From: Methanococcoides sp.
GTDB taxonomy: Archaea > Halobacteriota > Methanosarcinia > Methanosarcinales > Methanosarcinaceae
DNA length: 64,000 nucleotides
Direction: 5' to 3'
Assembly (NCBI GenBank): GCA_021108185.1
Contig: JAIORJ010000094.1
Location: 1 to 64,000 of the forward strand
Shown piece after piece: positions 27,147-35,197 of the stretch. Numbering within the stretch: position 1 is the stretch's first letter; each line of letters starts with the position of its first letter. The notes beneath the pieces were generated by a model. That model was not told the DNA's origin and did not search any database. It was given only the letters and a program-made list of their open reading frames with translations. The position numbers and the translations under genes were made by a program.

Positions 27147-27506
27147 ATGCAGGGAATTCAAATGGACCTGGTCTCAGAGGACAGGCTTGCAAAGATGCAA
27201 CCTGTGGAAAAGATCCGATTTATTATTGATGAAATTAAGGATGGGAAGATCCTCGTTCTTGAAAAGGGGCTTACCCCTGAAGAAGAAGCAACGCTTATCG
27301 AAATGACGATGACGCAGATCGAGCCTGATGAGTTTGCAGGGATCGAGATGGAAAGTTATCCAAGCCAAACAGAAACCTCATTGCTTGGAAAACTTCTCAA
27401 AAAGAATGTAGTTCGAACCCGACTTACTGTAATAGGACCTGCCAACAAGCTGAAGACCTTGAAGAAAGACCGTGACATGATAAGTGCACTTGTCTCAAAC
27501 AAATAA
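27147..27506 (+). CDS. DUF2073 family protein
   Basis: The product has 119 residues. The ATG at 27147 follows GGTGATCGAT, complementary to the archaeal 16S rRNA 3' end; an in-frame GTG at 27138 overlaps the GTPase stop. The sequence is acidic and alpha/beta (ILVLEKGLTPEEEATLIEMT, then RTRLTVIGPANKLKTLKKD). The family is euryarchaeal, of unknown function, and typically encoded right after a small GTPase. It may be the GTPase's effector or regulator (inference from context). Confidence 0.88.
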   Translation: MQGIQMDLVSEDRLAKMQPVEKIRFIIDEIKDGKILVLEKGLTPEEEATLIEMTMTQIEPDEFAGIEMESYPSQTETSLLGKLLKKNVVRTRLTVIGPANKLKTLKKDRDMISALVSNK

Positions 27507-27524
27507 TCATAAGTGGGACACCGA

Positions 27525-28040
27525 ATGGATAACGCTGAAAAAAAACAAAAATCAATAGAAGCCACTCATTCATTGTCTTCTTATGCCATGGGGACAGATG
27601 GAGTCAACATTGTCTGTACCTATGGAAAGATATCCATCTGGTACGGACGCCAGACACCCGCTGTCATTGTAGGGCAGACCCTCATCAGCATCTCAAAGAT
27701 AGACAAAACAGCGGTCCATGAAACTGAGCTTGTATGTGACTTCGATAAGATCACTGAATATGAAAGTAGTGGCTATATCCTGGTATCCTATGCGAAGGCA
27801 CAGAATGGATATCGGGCCATGTTCAACATCCCATTTTACAGTGACAAAGCACTCTACCATCTGGCAGAGTCCATCATCGAAGATTTGAAGAAGGATGATG
27901 TGCACCTTGACATCTACTGGAACGGTGACGATTCAGACATCACTCGATTATCTGAGGAATTCAAGAATATCGAGGGTTGGAAAGTAAAGGATATTACATA
28001 TAAAGATGAAGGCAAGCACAGAGATGCCCAAAAAATATGA
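27525..28040 (+). CDS. Conserved protein of unknown function in the GTPase operon
   Basis: The product has 171 residues and starts at ATG 27525 after GTGGGACACCGA. The first half is beta-rich with many aromatic residues (GKISIWYGRQTPAVIVGQ); the second half alternates helices and strands (LYHLAESIIEDLKKDDVHLD). No cysteine cluster, membrane segment or catalytic motif is seen. It is 18 nt after the DUF2073 gene and 15 nt before the SIS-domain gene, so it is part of the same transcription unit. I do not recognise the family. Confidence 0.75.
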   Translation: MDNAEKKQKSIEATHSLSSYAMGTDGVNIVCTYGKISIWYGRQTPAVIVGQTLISISKIDKTAVHETELVCDFDKITEYESSGYILVSYAKAQNGYRAMFNIPFYSDKALYHLAESIIEDLKKDDVHLDIYWNGDDSDITRLSEEFKNIEGWKVKDITYKDEGKHRDAQKI

Positions 28041-28055
28041 AAGGAATGAATATTT

Positions 28056-28664
28056 ATGAAAGACGTATCGTCAATAAAATGTGAGCATTTGGTCTCATCC
28101 ATGCAACTTATGGCACACCACCTCGAAAGTGTTGCCAGCGACCTTGACAAGGAAAGTATCAGAGATTTGATAGCAACCCTCCTTGATGCGGACGGCATAT
28201 TCGTGATGGGAGCGGGAAGATCAGGCCTTGTAGGAAAGGCATTTGCAATGCGCCTGATGCACCTTGGTTTGAAGTCCTACGTGGTCGGAGAATCCACCAC
28301 CCCTGCAGTTCACCCAGGGGACGTGGTCGTCACAATATCCGGATCAGGAGAAACCAGATCGATCTCCAATCTTGGAAAGATCACAAAGGATATCGGGGCA
28401 AAGCTCATCACGATCACATCCAACTGCGATTCCACACTCGGCAATCTTTCAGATGTCACAATGGAAATAAAGGGAAGGACAAAGGAAGATACTGGCGGAT
28501 ACCTTGAAAGACATATGCGTGGAGACTATTCAAATCTCACACCCCTGGGAACTTCTTTTGAGATATCATCCCTCGTATTCCTTGATGCTGTTATTGCAGA
28601 GCTTATATCCATCACAGGAGCATCCGAGGAAGACCTTAAATCACGTCATGCCAAACTTGAGTAA
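28056..28664 (+). CDS. hxlB: 6-phospho-3-hexuloisomerase (SIS domain)
   Basis: The enzyme isomerises 3-hexulose-6-phosphate to and from fructose-6-phosphate in the archaeal ribulose-monophosphate route, which many euryarchaea use in reverse to make ribulose-5-phosphate and formaldehyde. It has 202 residues. The SIS signature is clear: GIFVMGAGRSGLVGKAFAMR (phosphosugar loop), VVVTISGSGETRSI and LITITSNCDSTLGNL. Its normal partner hexulose-phosphate synthase is not adjacent. The gene lies between the unknown protein at 27525 and the aminotransferase (11-nt gap). Confidence 0.88.
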   Translation: MKDVSSIKCEHLVSSMQLMAHHLESVASDLDKESIRDLIATLLDADGIFVMGAGRSGLVGKAFAMRLMHLGLKSYVVGESTTPAVHPGDVVVTISGSGETRSISNLGKITKDIGAKLITITSNCDSTLGNLSDVTMEIKGRTKEDTGGYLERHMRGDYSNLTPLGTSFEISSLVFLDAVIAELISITGASEEDLKSRHAKLE

Positions 28665-28675
28665 GGGGATATATC

Positions 28676-29788
28676 ATGAGTGGCAGAGGATTTGCACAAC
28701 GTGTTCTGGATGTTGATATTTCAGGCATCAGAAAGATGTTCGAAGCTGCCGGTTCAGATGCAGTCAATCTGGGGCTTGGACAGCCGGATTTTGACACACC
28801 CGACCACATTCGACAGGCAGCTATCGATGCTATTAACGAAGGATTTACCGGATATACATACGGCGCCGGGATCATTGAACTAAGGGAAGCATTAAGCCAG
28901 AAGTTCAGGGAAGAGAATGGTTTTGAGGTGAGCACTGACGGTATTATCGTTACATCTGGCGCTTCCGAAGCGCTGGAAATAGCCATCGCAGCACTCGTTG
29001 ATCCGGGAGATGAGATAATCATCTCCGACCCGGGATTCGTATCCTATAATGCCCTTGCAGGCTTCATGAGCGGAAAGGTAGTCGGAATCCCATTGGGAGA
29101 AGGTCTTACCATGAGACCGGAAGATGTCATGGAGAGGATCACCCCTAAAACAAAAGCGGTCATCGTGAACTCCCCTTGCAATCCTACCGGAGGAGTGCTT
29201 TCAAAAAGCGATATCAAGGCATACGCTGAGATCGCAGACGATAATGATATCACGCTTATTTCCGATGAGGTCTACGAGCATTTCCTTTACGAAGGAGAAC
29301 ACGTCAGCCCTGCAAAGTTCACTGACAATGTCATAACGGTCAATGCAGTCTCAAAGACATATGCCATGACAGGATGGCGTGTCGGTTATACTGCTGCGAA
29401 CAAGGAATATACCGAGCAGATGCTAAAGGTCCATCAATACGTGCAGGCATGCGCTAACTCCATTGCACAAAAAGCAGCTCTTGCCGCCATCACCGGCCCG
29501 CAGGACTTTGTCCATACAATGAGGGATGAATTCAAAAGACGCAGGGATTTCCTTGTTAAAGGCGTCAATGCACTGGGAATGGAATGTGAGCCACCAAAAG
29601 GTGCATTCTACATGTTCCCAAAAGTGGAGAACAGCACCGAAGTTGCCACTAAGCTGGTAGCTAACGGAGTAGTTGTCGTACCAGGAACAGCTTTTGGTGA
29701 GAACGGAGATGGCTACATACGAATGTCTTATGCAACATCAATGGATGAGATAAAAAGAGCTTTACAGATAATGGAAAAAGTACTGTGA
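28676..29788 (+). CDS. Class I/II aminotransferase (aspartate aminotransferase-like)
   Basis: This PLP enzyme has 370 residues and is cytoplasmic. The cofactor lysine is K227 in NAVSKTYAMTGWRVGY. Other landmarks are GQPDFDTPDHI near the N-terminus, YTYGAGIIELREA, the NSPCNPTGG motif and the C-terminal carboxylate-binding arginine in YIRMSYA. The I-gamma subgroup includes aspartate, aromatic and alanine aminotransferases; substrate cannot be fixed from sequence. A hairpin terminator immediately follows, ending the operon that begins with the GTPase. Confidence 0.9.
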   Translation: MSGRGFAQRVLDVDISGIRKMFEAAGSDAVNLGLGQPDFDTPDHIRQAAIDAINEGFTGYTYGAGIIELREALSQKFREENGFEVSTDGIIVTSGASEALEIAIAALVDPGDEIIISDPGFVSYNALAGFMSGKVVGIPLGEGLTMRPEDVMERITPKTKAVIVNSPCNPTGGVLSKSDIKAYAEIADDNDITLISDEVYEHFLYEGEHVSPAKFTDNVITVNAVSKTYAMTGWRVGYTAANKEYTEQMLKVHQYVQACANSIAQKAALAAITGPQDFVHTMRDEFKRRRDFLVKGVNALGMECEPPKGAFYMFPKVENSTEVATKLVANGVVVVPGTAFGENGDGYIRMSYATSMDEIKRALQIMEKVL

Positions 29789-29817
29789 ACAGTCCTATAA
29801 AGGACCTGTTCATTTTT
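29788..29817 (+). terminator. Hairpin plus T-run terminator after the aminotransferase
   Basis: AACAG/CTGTT and TCCT/AGGA form a stem with one bulged C around an ATAA loop; CATTTTTTATT follows directly. The stem begins at the last base of the stop codon. Confidence 0.65.
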
Positions 29818-29833
29818 TATTAATTCTTGAGAT

Positions 29834-30916
29834 TCATTCAAGATCGGCTTTATCGAGTTCTTCACCCAATTCTTCGCTTAATTTAGCTGCTTCTTCAGCC
29901 ATTTCTTCGCTTAATTCCCTAGCTACCTCTTCAGCCGCTTCTTTTGCTTCCTTTTCATTTTTGGTCTCTTCGATCATCTCAACGAGCCTGTCGATGATAG
30001 AATCGAGATTCTCACCTGTTGCTGTTGACATTTTCACATCAACGAAATCAGGTATTTTGAAGAGATCATGGTCACATTTGTTCGCAACAACATAGACCGG
30101 CATTTCAAAGTTTGCCACAACTTCATCAAGAAGACGTTTCTGAGAATCGATCTCGTAACCGCATGTCTCACTTGCATCGAGAATGAAAAGTACAACTGCA
30201 TTAAGATGTTTTATCGCAGTGATCGCCTGAAGTTCCACCTCGTTCCTTTCAGACATCGGCCTGTCAAGAAGACCAGGAGTATCAATTACCTGATACCTGT
30301 CATGGTTCCTTTCGAAATGTCCGATAAGAACACCTTTTGTTGTAAAAGGATAAGATGCGACTTCCGGTCTTGCACCGGTAGCCATTGCAACGAAGCTTGA
30401 TTTCCCAACGTTAGGATAGCCTGCAACTACAATTGTAGGCTCCTCACGTACATCCGGGAACTTTCTCATCACATTACGGGCTTCGTTCAGGAAGACAAGA
30501 TGCTTATTAATAGAACCTATCACAGAACTCATACGGCCAAATGCCTCTTTTCGGGTCTTTACCGGGTCCTTGCTTTTTCTTATCTTACCCACATATTCCC
30601 TTGAGATCTCATGGATCTTGTTACTTGCCCAGTCAGCAGAACCAAGAGCGATACGAAGGTCATCGATACCTACTACGATATCAGTAAGCTCATAATAAAA
30701 ATCTGAAAGATCATCAAAGTTTGGAAAACGCCTGACAGTATTTGCAAGATTATCAGATAAGATATTCCCAGAGGTCATTATCATAGACTCATGTGCCTTC
30801 ATCGCACCGTCCCTATCCCTTACCGTCTTTCCTGCCTTTGCACGCGCTGCTCTCCGAAATGCTTTATCAATAAGCTCGTCCGAAGTCGGAACCGTGTGAA
30901 TCTTCTCAAATATCAT
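29834..30916 (-). CDS. NOG1-family GTP-binding protein (ribosome biogenesis)
   Basis: The protein has 360 residues. The N-terminal NOG1 helical domain (about 1-160) is followed by an Obg-type G domain: G1 GYPNVGKSS, G2 SYPFTTKG, G3 DTPGLLDRP, G4 NKCDHD and G5 STATGENL. The last ~55 residues are almost only Glu, Ala, Lys and Leu, a long acidic coiled coil. NOG1 in eukaryotes acts in 60S assembly; archaeal homologues are presumed to act on the 50S subunit. It is divergent from the HTH-CBS gene. Confidence 0.93.
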   Translation of the reverse strand: MIFEKIHTVPTSDELIDKAFRRAARAKAGKTVRDRDGAMKAHESMIMTSGNILSDNLANTVRRFPNFDDLSDFYYELTDIVVGIDDLRIALGSADWASNKIHEISREYVGKIRKSKDPVKTRKEAFGRMSSVIGSINKHLVFLNEARNVMRKFPDVREEPTIVVAGYPNVGKSSFVAMATGARPEVASYPFTTKGVLIGHFERNHDRYQVIDTPGLLDRPMSERNEVELQAITAIKHLNAVVLFILDASETCGYEIDSQKRLLDEVVANFEMPVYVVANKCDHDLFKIPDFVDVKMSTATGENLDSIIDRLVEMIEETKNEKEAKEAAEEVARELSEEMAEEAAKLSEELGEELDKADLE

Positions 30917-31041
30917 GATCTTTTACCTATAATTAGCTATAATCAGCTTCAAACTCGCATAAGCTATATATTAGTGTTCCTCGAAGTATAGCCCTCAAAT
31001 AAAAAAATTATTAATTATCATTCATTGCAATTCTTACAACA

Positions 31042-31051
31042 TGTATATATA
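31042..31051 (+). promoter_or_regulatory. Promoter of the HTH-CBS gene
   Basis: TGTATATATA is centred near 31046, predicting a start around 31073. This leaves a short leader with the ribosome site GGTGAGCTT directly before ATG 31093. Confidence 0.5.
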
Positions 31052-31092
31052 GCCCTATTCAGATAAATCCATTAGGAGATAACGGTGAGCTT

Positions 31093-31968
31093 ATGGAATT
31101 AACCCCCATTCAAAAAGAGATAATCATTGAATTGATCAACCTTCAGCGTCAGAAGGCATCAGCAGTTAAAGGTGAGGAGATCGCCGAGTTAATAGACAGG
31201 AACCCGGGGACTGTCAGGAATCAGATGCAATCCCTTAAAATGCTGGGACTTGTGGAGGGAGTACCGGGTCCAAAAGGCGGATACCGAGCAACCGGTAATG
31301 CATACGAAGCCCTGAACGTCACTGCAGTGGACAAGGAAGCAGAAGTTCCCATCTACAAAAATGAAGAGGTAGTAAAAGGTGCCACTGTTGCAGAGATCAG
31401 TTTTACAACAGTGAGACATCCTGACCTGTGTAATGGCAGGATAAAAGTGCTTGGGAACATCAAAGCATTCAACAGTGGAGACCAGGTACAAGTAGGACCA
31501 ACACCAGTGAACCGATTGATAGTGCGAGGAGAGGTCGTTGGCCGGGATGATACTGAGAACTTACTTCTTTTTGAAATAACGGAAATGGTATCCCTACCAA
31601 AGAAATCCATCAAACATTACATCAAAGAAGACACTATTTCTGTGGAGCCGAATTCCACGATACAAGAAGCTGCCCGTATCTTTATCACGAACAAGATACA
31701 CGGTGCTCCAGTGGAAGAGAATGGAAAGATAGTGGGAATAGTAACTTTCATGGATATAGGAGAAACCCTTGCAAGCGGGAAGATGACCCTGAAAATAAAA
31801 GATATAATGACAAAGAATGTCATTACAATAGATGGTGAATCATCCCTTAGTGATGCAGCTCATATGTTCAATGAACACAACATCGGAAGGCTTATCGTAA
31901 CCATTGATGGAGTTCCAAGAGGAATGATATCAAGAACAGATGTATTGCATGAACTGGTCATATACTGA
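31093..31968 (+). CDS. Winged-helix transcriptional regulator with two CBS domains
   Basis: The product has 291 residues. An N-terminal winged helix (about 1-75; EIAELIDRNPGTVRNQMQSL is the recognition region, GPKGGYRAT the wing) leads to a beta-rich linker domain (about 85-165). Two CBS domains follow (about 175-228 and 236-290), each with the G-x-V-T/G-M-I-S-R-T-D signature (IVGIVTFMD, PRGMISRTD). CBS pairs bind adenine nucleotides, so this is probably a nucleotide-sensing regulator. It is convergent with hisE. Targets are unknown. Confidence 0.9.
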   Translation: MELTPIQKEIIIELINLQRQKASAVKGEEIAELIDRNPGTVRNQMQSLKMLGLVEGVPGPKGGYRATGNAYEALNVTAVDKEAEVPIYKNEEVVKGATVAEISFTTVRHPDLCNGRIKVLGNIKAFNSGDQVQVGPTPVNRLIVRGEVVGRDDTENLLLFEITEMVSLPKKSIKHYIKEDTISVEPNSTIQEAARIFITNKIHGAPVEENGKIVGIVTFMDIGETLASGKMTLKIKDIMTKNVITIDGESSLSDAAHMFNEHNIGRLIVTIDGVPRGMISRTDVLHELVIY

Positions 31969-31975
31969 TATGACC

Positions 31976-32275
31976 TTAATGCATTCTTTTTTTCATTTCT
32001 TCAGCAATATCCTCAAGAGTAATGTCAGTAGCTGCAAGCATTACCAGCAGATGGAATAACAGATCAGAGGTCTCATAGATTATCTCAGCCCGGTCATTAT
32101 CCTTGACAGCAAGGATCGTTTCAGCAGTTTCCTCACCTACTTTTTCGAGCACTTTGTTTATACCTTTCCTGTGATCAAGAAGAGAACAAACATAAGAACC
32201 CTCCACAGGATTGTTCTTGCGGTCCATTATCACATCGAATACTTCGTTCAGAACAGACATATCTGTATCAGTCAT
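31976..32275 (-). CDS. hisE: Phosphoribosyl-ATP pyrophosphatase
   Basis: This enzyme catalyses the second step of histidine synthesis, converting PR-ATP to PR-AMP. At 99 residues it is a stand-alone HisE. The all-alpha MazG-superfamily motif is complete: [15 protein letters not shown] and [13 protein letters not shown] provide the metal-binding E-x2-E and E-x3-D. GAGGTTTTCCA precedes the ATG and an AT-rich TATA-like run lies near 32298. Another histidine gene, hisF, is at 54943, so the pathway is scattered. Confidence 0.94.
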   Translation of the reverse strand: MTDTDMSVLNEVFDVIMDRKNNPVEGSYVCSLLDHRKGINKVLEKVGEETAETILAVKDNDRAEIIYETSDLLFHLLVMLAATDITLEDIAEEMKKRMH

Positions 32276-32444
32276 TGGAAAACCTCTATATTGAACATAA
32301 ATATTAGGATCGTAGGACCCAGTCTATTTAGCTAATAGGATTACATCATTAAAAAGGATTTCAATGATATTTACGCATATCATCCCCCTCCCACATACAA
32401 TATTCCCCAATATGCCATTGAAGACATCATGCAACTATCCGATG

Positions 32445-32456
32445 TTTATTTATAGC
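32445..32456 (+). promoter_or_regulatory. Promoter of the CBS-domain gene
   Basis: The TATA-like TTTATTTATAGC predicts transcription starting near 32478, within the open frame upstream of the chosen TTG start. Confidence 0.4.
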
Positions 32457-32543
32457 TAAACTCTCAAAATAAATATTGTAGTATTTTTGAAGCCATCCGT
32501 ATTGGCAGACAGATCGTTTTTAGACACAAGGGAGGAAGATATC

Positions 32544-32948
32544 TTGATAGCAGAAAGTATGCAGGTTAAGGACGTAATGACAAGGGGAGTAGTGACGGTA
32601 CCTTTTGAGTCGAATGCGGCGGAGATAGCAAAGGTGATGGCTGACCAGAACGTATCCACAGTTGTGGCCATAGAGGACGGCGGTGAGACCTTTGGGATCA
32701 TATCTGATATTGATATATTAGGACGGATGAAGGATAAGAACTGGGAAATATCATCTGTGGAAGACCTTATGTCAGATTCGGTTGAAACTGTCAGCCCAAG
32801 TGCAACCGTTCACGATGTTGCTGACATGATGGTCGATAAAAAGGTACACCGCCTGATAGTCATGTCAGAAGATACCGTCGGAGCATCCTACAGACCAATA
32901 GGCATCATCAGCTCCAGCGATATCATAAAAGAGCTGTTTAGGAAATAA
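32544..32948 (+). CDS. Two-CBS-domain protein
   Basis: The product has 134 residues if TTG 32544 is used. I choose it because GGGAGGAAGATATC lies directly upstream; an in-frame TTG at 32487 has no ribosome site and lies only about 10 nt after the predicted transcription start. The whole protein is one CBS pair (MQVKDVMTRGVVTVPFES, FGIISDIDILGR, then VEDLMSDSVETVSP, IGIISSSDIIKEL). It probably senses adenine nucleotides and acts on a partner protein. It is a single-gene unit ending in a structured convergent spacer. Confidence 0.85.
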   Translation: MIAESMQVKDVMTRGVVTVPFESNAAEIAKVMADQNVSTVVAIEDGGETFGIISDIDILGRMKDKNWEISSVEDLMSDSVETVSPSATVHDVADMMVDKKVHRLIVMSEDTVGASYRPIGIISSSDIIKELFRK

Positions 32949-32994
32949 AAGAAACAGCTCGCTGAAATAATGAAGAAATAAAATAAGGTGTATT

Positions 32995-33054
32995 GACGTT
33001 GGTGTGTAATCCGAACACAATATGACGGAATTGTTGTTGGTTAATACCAACGTC
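32995..33054. other. Structured element in a convergent intergenic region
   Basis: A 9-bp inverted repeat, GACGTTGGT (32995-33003) and ACCAACGTC (33046-33054), encloses two further hairpins: TGTGT/ACACA around AATCCGA (33003-33019) and GTTGGT/ACCAAC around TAAT (33036-33051). The last hairpin and the long outer pairing compete for the same bases. The region lies between two convergent genes, 47 nt past one stop and 69 nt past the other. It could be a small RNA, a 3'-UTR element or a processing site. Confidence 0.4.
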
Positions 33055-33100
33055 GAACCCCAATTATCAATATTCTAATATATCTTTTTTGGTCAACTTA

Positions 33101-33126
33101 TAAAAAAGAACTGAGAGATATCTCAG
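33101..33126 (-). terminator. Terminator of the aconitase-family gene
   Basis: On the minus strand CTGAGA-TATC-TCTCAG forms a perfect 6-bp stem (33111-33126) overlapping the stop codon, immediately followed by TTCTTTTTT. Confidence 0.65.
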
Positions 33127-34409
33127 ATCTTTCTCGGGTCAGTTATCACACCGGTCAGTGCAGATGCTGCAGCTGTTGCAGGTGAGCTAAGATATACGAA
33201 TGATTCAGGGCTGCCTTCCCTTCCTCTGAAGTTACGGTTGGAGGTTGCAAGTCCCACTTCACCGTCACCAAGCAGACCAAAGGAACCGCCCATACATGGT
33301 CCACAGCATGGTGCTTCCACAATTGCACCGGCTTCCATGAACTGCTCCACGTATCCTGCACGCAGTACTTTCATGTACTCGGTCCTTGATGCAGGGATGA
33401 TCAAAAGACGTACATCCTTTGCAACAGGCTCATCACCCATCATCTCAGCCACGATCTTGATGTCCTCAAAGCGACCGTTGGTACATGAACCTACGAATAC
33501 CTGATCGACCTTTGTACCTTCCACTTCAGAGACCGGTTTTACATTGTCAACGTTGTGAGGACATGCCACCTGTGGCTCAAGATCGGAAACATCATAATCA
33601 TGGAACTCAGCATATTCTGCATCCTCATCGGACTTCCAGTATGGATCGAACTCATAGTCAGGAATACGCTCCTTAAGATATGCCTCTGTGGTCTTGTCAG
33701 CTTCAATGATACCTGCTTTACCGCCCATTTCAATTGCCATATTGGAAATGGTCATACGCTCGGACATCGTAAGGCCTTCAATGGTGGAACCCGCATACTC
33801 AGCAGCCATATATCTTGCACCTTCTGCACCGACATCACCTATCATGTGCAGTATAAGGTCCTTTGAATAGACGTGTTTTGGAAGCTTTCCATTGGCTTCG
33901 AACCTGATGGTCTCAGGGACCCTGAACCAGAGCTTACCTGATGCGAACACTGCTGCCATATCAGTAGAACCGACACCAGTAGAGAATGCACCAAGAGACC
34001 CGTATGCGCAAGTATGGGAATCAGACCCCACAATAAGGTCACCAGGTCTTACATGACCCATTTCAGGCATGACCTGATGGCATACGCCCTCATAGACATC
34101 ATAGTTCAGAATTCCCTGTTCCTTTGCAAACTTCCTGAGCATGATATGGTTTGCAGAAGCATTGAGAGAATCAGCAGGAACCTGATGGTCAAAGACTATC
34201 ACGATCTTGCTTGGGTCCCACACCTTTTTCTCTTCCTTGTCACGCATGATGTCATAAAAACCATCTACTGCAAGGGGACCAGTGATGTCGTGAGTCATTG
34301 CACGGTCGATGTTCGCAAGTACGAAATCCCCGGCTTTAACCGTTTTTCCTGAAGCTTTTGAAAAGATCTTCTCAGAGATCGTCATTGGATGATCATTAGT
34401 ATTGGACAT
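33123..34409 (-). CDS. 3-isopropylmalate dehydratase / homoaconitase large subunit
   Basis: The subunit has 428 residues. The ATG at 34409 is preceded by GTGATTACC; 19 upstream codons are open but atypical. This is the Fe-S-containing large subunit of a two-subunit isomerase, either LeuC-type (leucine synthesis) or AksD/HacA-type (coenzyme B and 2-oxosuberate synthesis). The three cluster cysteines are in VGSCTNGR and PCCGPCMGG; substrate-site motifs include [15 protein letters not shown] and [10 protein letters not shown]. Methanogens usually hold two paralogues, and without the small subunit next to it I cannot tell which this is. Confidence 0.92.
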   Translation of the reverse strand: MSNTNDHPMTISEKIFSKASGKTVKAGDFVLANIDRAMTHDITGPLAVDGFYDIMRDKEEKKVWDPSKIVIVFDHQVPADSLNASANHIMLRKFAKEQGILNYDVYEGVCHQVMPEMGHVRPGDLIVGSDSHTCAYGSLGAFSTGVGSTDMAAVFASGKLWFRVPETIRFEANGKLPKHVYSKDLILHMIGDVGAEGARYMAAEYAGSTIEGLTMSERMTISNMAIEMGGKAGIIEADKTTEAYLKERIPDYEFDPYWKSDEDAEYAEFHDYDVSDLEPQVACPHNVDNVKPVSEVEGTKVDQVFVGSCTNGRFEDIKIVAEMMGDEPVAKDVRLLIIPASRTEYMKVLRAGYVEQFMEAGAIVEAPCCGPCMGGSFGLLGDGEVGLATSNRNFRGREGSPESFVYLSSPATAAASALTGVITDPRKI

Positions 34410-34462
34410 GGTAATCACTGCATTTATGAGGACCTTATAAATAAAACAATCGATTAGCAGCT

Positions 34463-35173
34463 TCACTTATACAATTTAATTGCAAACTCCGAATTGCCAT
34501 TATGATCGTGTACAACAAAAATAACTTCATCGACATCTGAAGAGCTCTTAGAGGAAGGGATATTAAGAGATGAGGCATCATTTGCCTCGAATTTCTCATA
34601 AAGGAGAACAGTATCTTTCAGCTCAGTAACATACCTGTCCAGCAGGCCCTTTGCGAGCAAAACGGCATCCTCATCGGAAATGGGCTTTCCCAACCCCTCA
34701 CATTCAGAGGTCAGCAACTTGCCACACTCGACATAGAAAGGATAGGTCCCACAAAGCATCGGCCTGCTACCATAGATGCCACACCTGTTGCTACCATCCT
34801 CACCAATAAAAGAACAATTGCCATTCGCCTTCCTTTTCAGCATCCATCCAAACGTATGATACCGGCCCTGAGAGTCCACTTCTAACTCATGTGAATACTC
34901 ATTCACAGCATCTGCAAAAGAAACATCAGACATATCAGGCAACATTGGGAAGACCGCATCGTCAAGGGAGCAGTCCTGCAATGAACGAATGTCAGAAGAT
35001 GTCAAAAAAACGCGATTGTCCCCACAGGAACGCCTACAGCATTTACCACACATGGAACAGGTAAAACCGATACTACGTATCTGTGATGCCAGATCCTCAC
35101 AAGAAATATTTTCGGCAGCTTCAAGCTCTTCTTTGAGTCCATTGACAAGACGCTGCCTATAATCCGAGAACAT
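34463..35173 (-). CDS. YkgJ-type cysteine-cluster protein
   Basis: The product has 236 residues. The cluster motif [14 protein letters not shown] near residue 38-51 plus [18 protein letters not shown] match the YkgJ/UPF0153 cysteine-cluster fold, thought to bind zinc or Fe-S. A Ser-rich linker and short C-terminal strand end the protein. The function is unknown. The gene sits 24 nt after the DHH-family gene and 53 nt before the aconitase-family gene on the same strand. Confidence 0.85.
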   Translation of the reverse strand: MFSDYRQRLVNGLKEELEAAENISCEDLASQIRSIGFTCSMCGKCCRRSCGDNRVFLTSSDIRSLQDCSLDDAVFPMLPDMSDVSFADAVNEYSHELEVDSQGRYHTFGWMLKRKANGNCSFIGEDGSNRCGIYGSRPMLCGTYPFYVECGKLLTSECEGLGKPISDEDAVLLAKGLLDRYVTELKDTVLLYEKFEANDASSLNIPSSKSSSDVDEVIFVVHDHNGNSEFAIKLYK

Positions 35174-35197
35174 GATCAGCCTACAAATTATTCAAGC

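Noticed and set aside
29888-29960. Repeated Glu/Ala/Leu codons at the NOG1 C-terminus as a DNA repeat
   Set aside because: It is low-complexity coding for an acidic coiled-coil tail; the DNA is not an exact tandem repeat.
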